Positions 7,001 to 12,179 of a stretch of DNA of 12,179 nt are shown in pieces (positions within the stretch are counted from its first letter, which is position 1; the number at the start of each line of letters is the position of its first letter). The notes under the pieces are model-generated. The model was not told where the DNA came from and ran no database searches. It saw nothing but the letters and a program-made list of their open reading frames with translations. The stretch covers positions 1 through 12,179 of the forward strand of contig JAEZBZ010000047.1 in NCBI GenBank assembly GCA_023412745.1, in the 5' to 3' direction. Origin of the DNA: Pseudomonadota bacterium (lineage in GTDB: Bacteria; Pseudomonadota; Alphaproteobacteria; Rhizobiales; Hyphomicrobiaceae). The position numbers and the translations under genes are program-made.

Positions 7001-7624
7001 GTCGCGACGCGCCAGCGCACCGCCCAGCACCTGATCGAAAGCGTCATCGACCGAGAACGCGATCATCTTGCGCATCGCCTGGCCAAGCGCGCTGTCCGGT
7101 TGGCGTGCGGCCAGCATCAGAACGGCGTCGATGGCGTCGCGGCGTAGTGTGCGGCTGGCTTCGTCATCCAAGATCGAGAAACCCGGCGGCACACCGGCTT
7201 CCAGCGGGAAACGCTGCAGCAGGCGTTCGCAGAAGGCGTGGATCGTCTGCACTTTCAGGCCACCCGGCGTCTCGATGGCGCGGGCGAACAACTGGCGGGC
7301 GAGCAGCATTTCCGTACTGGTCGGCGGTCGCGCAAGCAGCTTCTTCAGATAGCCGACGAGATTGTCCTCGTCGCAGGTCGCCCATTCCGACAACTCGTTG
7401 AACACGCGCTGCGCCATCTCGGCGGCGGCTGCACGGGTAAATGTCAGACAGAGGATCTTGTCGGGCGCGGTGCCGGACAACAGCAGTTTCAGAACGCGCA
7501 ACTTCAGCACGTGGGTCTTGCCCGCGCCGGCGTTGGCGCCAACCCAGGCGGAAGCACGCGGATCGGATGCGGCGGCCTGCGCGCGTTCGGTATCGGCCAG
7601 CGCGGTGCGTTGCGGATCACTCAT
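4058..7624 (-). CDS. addA: Double-strand break repair helicase-nuclease AddA
   Basis: ATP-driven helicase-nuclease subunit of AddAB, the functional counterpart of RecBCD, which unwinds and resects DNA ends for RecA loading. The 1188-aa product carries the full UvrD/SF1A set: Walker A GANAGAGKT (29-37), motif Ia LCLTFTRAAAAEM (58-70), VQTIHAFCERLL (125-136), Walker B-type DEAQDTSP (408-415), GDEKQSIYSFQGA (445-457), SFRS (488-491), VMTVHGAKGLE (786-796) and LLYVAMTRAKDRLYV (864-878). The C-terminal RecB-family nuclease is intact by sequence: QIDRL with Asp1099, DYKT (1112-1115), and SQMAAY with Gln1133/Tyr1137. A low-complexity charged linker (about 920-1000) joins the two parts. I chose the ATG at 7624, preceded by GGAGG with a 9-nt gap. 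The frame stays open to 7747, but those residues would overlap addB further and do not look like AddA. Its start overlaps the addB stop by 8 nt. Confidence 0.97.
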   Translation of the reverse strand: MSDPQRTALADTERAQAAASDPRASAWVGANAGAGKTHVLKLRVLKLLLSGTAPDKILCLTFTRAAAAEMAQRVFNELSEWATCDEDNLVGYLKKLLARPPTSTEMLLARQLFARAIETPGGLKVQTIHAFCERLLQRFPLEAGVPPGFSILDDEASRTLRRDAIDAVLMLAARQPDSALGQAMRKMIAFSVDDAFDQVLGGALARRDWIEAVSRLDRRGDPIAEFEKIYRSALGVATGSRADVDKRLATVLSDGDLSCALTALSGGSKSDVDLSHHLRRAHTAISQQVRITALSAYFLTSAGDPRARLMTKSVKDAYPDLEARMLNAQSIWINLQNERIGHTLIEATLALLTIADAVQQRCAEAKARRAALDYDDLIAKTAGLLGDSNSTQWVLFKLDGGLDHVLVDEAQDTSPKQWSIVSALADEFFSGTGAAETVRTVFAVGDEKQSIYSFQGAAPELFARTGKHFAERAAAADQVWRDLPLILSFRSTAPVLDSVDRVFSDTARTPGLTSASGGVRHQAMRIGHAGLVEIWPTETWQDSDPAEAWSPLTETPSQSPVVRVAERIADTIAGWLKSGERLVSEDRPIRPGDILILVRKRTPFAAPMVSALKARGIPVAGSDRMQLTQQIVVQDLIALGEFLVLPEDDLALATVLKSPIFDLNDDDLIAIAAGRKGSLWSALLEAAKTNPRFSTAATTLRRWRSEADFMPPYEFFAALLDNEGVRARLLARLGPEAADPIDEFVNLALTCDGRSPPSLQGFLVWLRRLKMEIKRDQEHGRDEVRVMTVHGAKGLEAPIVFLPDTCTSASGERPGALVALPEAQKPEGFPDPCLWPVKGTSRHAAVQRAKGAISAAEAEERNRLLYVAMTRAKDRLYVCGFEGKKARPADCWYSMIEDGLRGVCERIEKADGRHVLRVSSEQTVEPRRPEVAVQSEEKTEPLPAWARNTAPREPVMTIPLAPSRLGELHSDDNGDPIDHPPAGAGSGATDTEPRSTSPRALVENYRFLRGTLTHALLEHLPGIAAPDRQAAAEGFMKLRGQDLPARVRAGVVRETLAILDDPQFGALFGSDSRAEVPIAAEIPDPKGLRPALRITGQIDRLSRLDHEVLILDYKTNRPPPLEATGIAPLYVSQMAAYRLVLKQIFQDIPIRCAILWTDGARLMPIPDDMLDTAEESLWHHGSARLDAQ
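7617..7624 (-). other. addB/addA 8-nt overlap
   Basis: ATGAGTGA contains the addA start codon and the addB stop codon in different frames. Such overlaps usually mean coupled translation, which fits two subunits needed in equal amounts. Confidence 0.85.
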
Positions 7625-10600
7625 CGCTGCCGCCCTCCGCGTCGCCGCTCTGCCACTCCTTGACGCGGGCCAGGTGCTCGAACTCGTCGTAGCGATAATC
7701 GTAGCCGGCGCGGCGCAGGGCGCGATAGGGCGTGTCCGGCACGTCATACAATGCGATGAGGCGTTCGAGCCCGGTGCGCACTTCGGCGGCTAGCGCGCTG
7801 AGATCGCCGCTTTTGATGTCGACCGCGACGCCCGGCGGCTCGCCGCCCGAGGCGGAGATGTAACGCAGGCCCGCAATGCCGCTGGCGCCGAGCTTGTCGA
7901 ACCCGCCAGCCAGGGCAATGACCGCTTCAAGCGGAAGCTGCGGCGCGGTGCCCTTTGCGGCGCGGCCGGCGAGTGAGGCGATCGCCGAGGCACTGCCGGT
8001 CTTGTAGTCGGTGATGACGACGCCATCCTCGCGCACGTCGATGCGGTCGGCGCGCGCGGTCAGGCGGAACGGGCCGCCAGGGGCTTCCAGCACTTCGGTG
8101 CCGCTGACCTCGGAAAGAATGCGCGTCACGCCTTCGCGCCGCCCGGCTTCGGTATCGCCGAACCAGTGCGCGAAGCGTTCCAGGCGCGGCACCCAGAACG
8201 CGGCGATGCGCGGATTGCCGGTGTATTCGACCAGGATAGCGCGGGCGATCTCCATCAGGTGCCCGGCTGCATTCTCGGGCAGCGGGCCGCCGTGCATTCG
8301 CGCGAAGCGGCTCAGCGCTTCATGGATGATGGCGCCGCGCAACGCGGGCCCCGGTTCCGCCCCGAGTTCGGGAAGCTGCTCGAGCCCAAGCACATGCTTT
8401 GCGAATACCGCATAAGGATTGCCGATCCAGCGCTCGACATCGCTGACACTCATGCGGCGTGGGCGCAGCTCCAGCGCCGGACGCGGCATCGGTGCGGTGA
8501 TGCGCGCGCGCGTTTGCGGAATGGCGTCGCGTTCGCGCGCCCATGTCAGCCACGGTCTCGGAGAGGCGAGAACGTCGCCGATTTCCATGCCGTCGAGCAG
8601 GGCCTTCAGACGCAGCAGCCAGCGCGAAGCGACAGTCGGCGCGCCGTCGGATTTTTGCGCGCGGGTGAGATAGACGGTGCGCGCGCTCATGAGCTGCGCG
8701 AAGTCGTGCGCGGCATAGCCGATGCGCTCTTCCGGCTGCGGCAGCGACAGCGCATCGCGCATCGGCCGGTTGAGCCACGGTCCGGCGTCGGTGGTTTCCG
8801 GCCACGTGCCTTCGTTCAGCGAGCCGAGGATGACGATATCCGGCTGCTGCAGACGCGCCTCGAACGGCCCCCAGATCGACAGCCGCGGATGCGCGGGCAG
8901 GTGCGGGCGGACGTTCTCGCTGGCGACGAGGCTGCGGTAGAAATCCGGATAATCGACGGCGGTCAGCGCGGGCGCGCTCAAATTCGGATCGAGCAGTCCG
9001 GCCAGCAGCAGCGAGGCGGCTTCACCGGCTTCGCCTTGCCACAGCGGCGAGCTTTCCTCGGTCTCTGCGGTGGCATCCGGATTGGGCGGCAGGGTCGCCA
9101 GCGCCTCGGCGGTCGCCACGTGCGCTTTGACCAGATCGCCGAGCGGCACGGCGTCCGGATTGGCGAAGCAGGCGGCGAGAGGCTCGAACGCGGCAACGAG
9201 GCGGACCACGAGATCGCGGGCGGCGTCCCAGTCCTCGTCCCACAGCCGGAGCAAGGCGCGCTGGCGGCGGGTCTTTTCGTCCTTGCGATGCTGCGCGTTT
9301 TCGATCGCAGCGGCGACGCCATCGAGCCCGCGACCGAGATATTCCGTCCGGAACGCGATGATCTCGAGATTGCGCGCCGTGCGGCGGATCACGCCTGCGC
9401 CGAGCCCGAGCCGGGTCAGCGGATGGCGCAGCAGGGCCATCAGGGCTGCGGGCACGAAGTCCTGGCTGATTGCGTCGATGACGAGATCGAGAAATGCGCC
9501 GGGCACGGTTTTGCCGAACGGCCGGCCGGCGGAGTCGTCGACGCGGATGCCCCAGCTTTCCAGCCGCACCGCGACGCGCCGCGCCAGCACGCGATCCGGC
9601 GATACCAGCGCTGCTGTCTGTCCCGGGACTTCAAGCGCTTCGCGCAGGATCAGCGCGACGGTTTCGGCTTCGTCTTGCGAGTTCGGCGCTTCGATGCAGG
9701 AGATGCCTTGCATGGCATCCCGCACGGCGGCGCGGTTGGCGCTGGCTATGAACCCGCGCCAGAGGTGACTAGTGGCGGCCGGACGCAGCGCTTCGCTTAT
9801 GAGCCGCGCGCGCAGGTCGGCCGATGCCTGTTGCGCGGTGTCCTGCGCCGGCAGGCTGCGCACGGCGAGGCGATCGACCTGCAAGCGTGATAGCAGCTTG
9901 GCCAATCCGAACTGCGGATGTTCAGGATGGCTTGGCAGCGACGCCCAGCTTTCCGCATCGAGGTCTTGATCGAGACCCGGCAGAACGATGGCACCTTGCG
10001 GCAGACCAACCACCGCACGCATCAGCTCGGCCGTCGCCGGAATGCTGCCCGTTACGCCCGCCACGATGACCGGCGTCGACGGGGGATCGCGCGTCAGGCG
10101 TTCGGCTTCGGCCAAGATCAGCCGGTTGCGGCGGTCCATTGGCGACACAAGATTGCGTTCGTCTAAGTGCGCTGGCCACCATTGCAGCACGATCTGCAGG
10201 AACTGCAGGGTCTTCTGCCAGTGTTCGGAGAAAGTCTCAGGCACAAGTTCGGCGAGGCCCGAAAGGTCACCGCCCTCGGTTTCCACCATATCGACCAAGC
10301 GGCCGAGTTCCTTGGCGAGATTAGCGGCCTGTGCCGGTGTGCTGGCGCCGGCAGCGGCGTAGGGTTCGAATTCGCTGCCTTCGCGCATGGCCGTGGACCA
10401 GCGCAGCACCAGCTCGGTCAGCACGAGGCGGCGCTCCAACTCGCTGATGGCAGGCGGAATGATCAGGCTGCCCGGTGTCGCGGTTGGCGTGGCGGTGAGG
10501 CCGGACAGCAGCGTCAGGTCCTCCTCGGCTTCCGCGATGGGCCGGATGCGCGGCAGCAGCAGCGCGCGCTGGCCAGAGGCGGCGAGGAAGGCGTGCTGCA

Positions 10601-10811
10601 GACTGCGCGCAGCGCGCCGCGTCGGCAGCAGAATGGTGATCTGGGGCAGATCGAATAGGGCAGTAGCAGGGCCGCCGATGCGCGGTAGGTTGCCGTTCAG
10701 GATCGCAGTCGCCAGCGCGTCGAGGAATGGCAGGCCGGCGGGCGCTGTGAACAGGGCGCCGCATGCGTCGGCCTCCGCGTAGATTTCAGGTGTGCCGCCC
10801 TCAGCGGACAT
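7617..10811 (-). CDS. addB: Double-strand break repair protein AddB, alphaproteobacterial type
   Basis: Second subunit of the AddAB helicase-nuclease. The 1064-aa product has a helicase-like fold without an ATPase P-loop: the N-terminal strand reads ITILLPTRRAARSL (58-71), where other AddB proteins can carry a Walker A. Conserved mid-protein stretches include ALVSPDRVLARRVA (401-414) and LGSLNEGTWPETTDAGPWL (662-680). The C-terminal RecB-family nuclease has His830 in RGAIIHEAL, Asp922 in ADRIDV, DYKT (935-938) and Gln958 in APQLPLEA, so this domain looks catalytically competent. Only three cysteines exist (17, 372, 548), none near the nuclease domain, so the four-cysteine Fe-S cluster known from Bacillus AddB is absent. 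I prefer the ATG at 10811 over an in-frame GTG at 10817. Both overlap the upstream nucleotidyltransferase, and neither has a strong ribosome binding site. The gene runs directly into addA. Confidence 0.95.
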   Translation of the reverse strand: MSAEGGTPEIYAEADACGALFTAPAGLPFLDALATAILNGNLPRIGGPATALFDLPQITILLPTRRAARSLQHAFLAASGQRALLLPRIRPIAEAEEDLTLLSGLTATPTATPGSLIIPPAISELERRLVLTELVLRWSTAMREGSEFEPYAAAGASTPAQAANLAKELGRLVDMVETEGGDLSGLAELVPETFSEHWQKTLQFLQIVLQWWPAHLDERNLVSPMDRRNRLILAEAERLTRDPPSTPVIVAGVTGSIPATAELMRAVVGLPQGAIVLPGLDQDLDAESWASLPSHPEHPQFGLAKLLSRLQVDRLAVRSLPAQDTAQQASADLRARLISEALRPAATSHLWRGFIASANRAAVRDAMQGISCIEAPNSQDEAETVALILREALEVPGQTAALVSPDRVLARRVAVRLESWGIRVDDSAGRPFGKTVPGAFLDLVIDAISQDFVPAALMALLRHPLTRLGLGAGVIRRTARNLEIIAFRTEYLGRGLDGVAAAIENAQHRKDEKTRRQRALLRLWDEDWDAARDLVVRLVAAFEPLAACFANPDAVPLGDLVKAHVATAEALATLPPNPDATAETEESSPLWQGEAGEAASLLLAGLLDPNLSAPALTAVDYPDFYRSLVASENVRPHLPAHPRLSIWGPFEARLQQPDIVILGSLNEGTWPETTDAGPWLNRPMRDALSLPQPEERIGYAAHDFAQLMSARTVYLTRAQKSDGAPTVASRWLLRLKALLDGMEIGDVLASPRPWLTWARERDAIPQTRARITAPMPRPALELRPRRMSVSDVERWIGNPYAVFAKHVLGLEQLPELGAEPGPALRGAIIHEALSRFARMHGGPLPENAAGHLMEIARAILVEYTGNPRIAAFWVPRLERFAHWFGDTEAGRREGVTRILSEVSGTEVLEAPGGPFRLTARADRIDVREDGVVITDYKTGSASAIASLAGRAAKGTAPQLPLEAVIALAGGFDKLGASGIAGLRYISASGGEPPGVAVDIKSGDLSALAAEVRTGLERLIALYDVPDTPYRALRRAGYDYRYDEFEHLARVKEWQSGDAEGGSDE
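7634..7638 (-). promoter_or_regulatory. Ribosome binding site of addA inside addB
   Basis: GGAGG on the minus strand, within the last codons of addB, ends 9 nt before the addA ATG at 7624. It fixes the addA start and makes coupled translation likely. Confidence 0.65.
10801..10811 (-). other. nucleotidyltransferase/addB 11-nt overlap
   Basis: The TGA of the nucleotidyltransferase (10803-10801) lies 11 nt inside the addB frame counted from the ATG at 10811, or 17 nt inside if addB starts at the GTG at 10817. This places both genes on one message. Confidence 0.75.
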
Positions 10812-11526
10812 CGGCACCGCTCATCAGGTTTTCTGCCTCGGTCAAAGCTTCCGGCGTGCCAACATGCATCCATACGCCGTCGAGCCGGATGCCATACACC
10901 CGCCCCCGCGCGATGGCGCGATCCCACAGGACATTGAGCGAGAACGGACCTTTCGGCGCGTCCTCGAACATCAGCGGATGGGCGATCGAAACGCCGGTGA
11001 AAACGAACGGCGCGACCTGCCGCTCCGGCCGGCGCTTCACCACGCCGTCGGCGGCCATCACGAAATCGCCACGGCCGTCATAGCCGAGGCTCGCCGATCC
11101 GAGCGCCAGCAGCAGCAGGCAGTCCATCTTCTCAGGATCGAATGCATGCGCCAGCCGGGCGAGGTTCGACTGAACGCCGTCGATCCACTGGCTATCGGAA
11201 TTGTGGATCAGGAACGGATCGCGGCCGAGCTTGGGAAGCGCTTTGACCACACCGCCCCCGGTATCGAGCAACTGGCTGCGCTCATCCGAGATTGTAATGC
11301 CGGGCGATTTGCGCTTGCGGACGTGGGTTTCGATCTGGTCGGCGTGGTGATGGACGTTGACTACGGCCTGCGGGATGCCCGTCTCCGCGATGCGATCGAG
11401 CACGTGGTCGATCAGGGGTTTGCCGTCGAGCTTCACCATCGGTTTCGGCATCGTTTCGGTGAGCGGACGCATGCGCGTACCCATGCCAGCCGCCAGCACC
11501 ATTGCCGTCTTCGGAAGCCACGTCAT
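10801..11526 (-). CDS. murU: Nucleotidyltransferase family protein, MurU-like
   Basis: Sugar-1-phosphate nucleotidyltransferase. In the MurU branch it converts MurNAc-1-phosphate to UDP-MurNAc, the last step of the peptidoglycan recycling route that bypasses de novo synthesis. The 241-aa product shows the signature LAAGMGTRMRPLT...MPKPM (11-30), the family's substrate-loop stretch DERSQLLDTGGGVVKAL (81-97), and a metal-binding Asp111 in HNSDS. The beginning TAMVLAAGMGTR fits the ATG at 11526, although its ribosome binding site is weak. Length is typical for short, single-domain members without the left-handed helix domain of GlmU. A kinase of the AmgK type lies just upstream on the same strand, the partner expected for MurU. 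Without that neighbour it could equally be a mannose-1-phosphate guanylyltransferase-like enzyme; the exact sugar is an inference. Confidence 0.85.
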   Translation of the reverse strand: MTWLPKTAMVLAAGMGTRMRPLTETMPKPMVKLDGKPLIDHVLDRIAETGIPQAVVNVHHHADQIETHVRKRKSPGITISDERSQLLDTGGGVVKALPKLGRDPFLIHNSDSQWIDGVQSNLARLAHAFDPEKMDCLLLLALGSASLGYDGRGDFVMAADGVVKRRPERQVAPFVFTGVSIAHPLMFEDAPKGPFSLNVLWDRAIARGRVYGIRLDGVWMHVGTPEALTEAENLMSGADVR

Positions 11527-11597
11527 GCAAGTCTCGTTCGTCGCTTGAGGATTGTCTCAGGAGTGCTTCGGCGAAGGGCAGGGATTGTGATGTCGTC
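11527..11597 (-). other. kinase-nucleotidyltransferase intergenic region
   Basis: This 71-bp gap shows no terminator and no clear promoter. The only structure is a short CTTC/GAAG hairpin with a 3-nt loop. Co-transcription of the two genes is the simplest reading. Confidence 0.35.
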
Positions 11598-12179
11598 TCA
11601 GCCTTCGATCGGAGGTGTACGGCTCTCTATCGGAAAATGCGACTCGTACCATGCCTTCAGCGGTTGAAGTGTGGCGTGTTCGAGGTTGCGCTCCAGATAC
11701 CCCCAGATGCGCGGAATGTGGCCGAGGTACTGAAGCTTGCCGTCGCGGCGGGCGAGACGGGTGAAGATGCCGAGGATCTTGGTGTTGCGCTGGGCGCCGA
11801 GGATCGCATAAGCGAGGCGGAAGGCGTCCGGATCGAATGCCGGGTCGGCAGCCGCGGCTGCCTGTTGATAGTGGTCCAGCAAATCGCGTTCGAGTGCGGC
11901 CGGTACATCAACACGGGCGTCCTGCAGCAGCGACACCAGATCATAGGCGGGATTGCCGAGCAGCGCGTCCTGGAAATCGAGCAGGCCGACGCGTTTCAGA
12001 CCGGTTTTATCCGGCAGCCACATCAGGTTCGGCGAGTGGAAATCCCGCAGAACCCAGCCCGCCAGCTGCGCCAGCACGAGATCGAAAAGCTGATGCCAGC
12101 GGGCGAGATAGTCGGCGCGAACGGCTTCCGGGACAGGCGCGCCCTTGATCGCGGGCCAGTATCAGTCGATCAGCAACTC
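11598..12179 (-). pseudogene. amgK: AmgK-like sugar kinase / aminoglycoside phosphotransferase domain, partial, with an in-frame stop
   Basis: C-terminal part of an aminoglycoside-phosphotransferase-fold kinase; in the AmgK branch it phosphorylates MurNAc/GlcNAc at C1 and feeds MurU. Seen after the stop: the catalytic loop LRDFHSPNL and the metal-binding VGLLDFQDALLGNPAYDLVSLLQDAR segment (split here as DFQDA and the following NPAYDL), then a helical C-terminus ending at 11598. The gene runs off the right edge. The frame upstream reads ELLID, stop, YWPAIKGAPVPEAV, with TGA at 12164-12162 where a Trp (TGG) would fit. Below the stop, the first usable start is a GTG at 12077, which would give a 159-aa fragment keeping the catalytic loop but lacking the whole N-lobe. 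So this is either a broken gene or a single-base sequencing error near the end of the sequence. In relatives this domain is often fused behind TsaE, which cannot be seen here. Confidence 0.7.

Noticed and set aside
7625..7747. Longer addA start inside addB
   Set aside because: The added residues are low-complexity Thr/Ser/Arg-rich shadow of addB, and a good ribosome binding site supports the ATG at 7624.
8166..9890. 574-codon open frame on the plus strand, opposite addB
   Set aside because: It lies wholly antisense to addB, whose conserved motifs run through the region. The predicted protein is Arg/Gln/Gly-rich with no recognisable domain. Long antisense frames are expected in GC-rich coding DNA.
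1..12179. Hidden mobile element, defence system, CRISPR array or RNA gene
   Set aside because: Almost every base is inside a recognisable housekeeping gene or a gap under about 130 bp. I saw no transposase, repeat array, tRNA-like fold or compositional break.

Overview
The window looks like ordinary chromosome from a GC-rich alphaproteobacterium of the order Hyphomicrobiales (Rhizobiales), probably near the Bradyrhizobiaceae/Xanthobacteraceae. The grounds are the high GC content, the alphaproteobacterial AddA/AddB pair, an AccD that has lost most of its zinc-ribbon cysteines, and the gene order accD-folC / trxA-addA-addB-nucleotidyltransferase-phosphotransferase. The taxonomy is an inference from recalled family traits, not a database result.

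The layout is two convergent blocks. On the plus strand, bases 36-2566, are accD (carboxyltransferase beta subunit of acetyl-CoA carboxylase) and folC (dihydrofolate/folylpolyglutamate synthase), separated by 122 bp. All other genes are on the minus strand. In transcription order, from the right edge leftward, they are: a MurU/AmgK-type sugar kinase domain entering from beyond the window, with an in-frame stop; a MurU-like nucleotidyltransferase; addB; addA; trxA followed by a clear intrinsic terminator; and a PanE/ApbA-family reductase. The reductase and folC meet tail to tail with no base between their stop codons.

Functionally, the kinase and nucleotidyltransferase suggest cell-wall amino-sugar recycling (sugar to sugar-1-phosphate to UDP-sugar). 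AddA and AddB form the helicase-nuclease that resects double-strand breaks and feeds RecA recombination. TrxA is the general dithiol reductant, AccD serves fatty-acid synthesis, FolC serves folate metabolism, and the reductase probably makes pantoate or a related 2-hydroxy acid. The nucleotidyltransferase/addB and addB/addA junctions overlap by a few bases, so these three genes are probably translated from one message.

There is no gene-free stretch above 300 bases. The longest gaps are 122 bp (accD-folC), 131 bp (reductase-trxA, holding the terminator and the reductase's upstream region) and 97 bp (trxA-addA). I saw no tRNA, rRNA, CRISPR array, insertion sequence or phage gene. I did not find an undescribed system. 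The most notable points are the stop codon in the kinase frame at the right edge, the degenerate AccD zinc ribbon, and an AddB lacking both the Fe-S cysteines and a Walker A motif.
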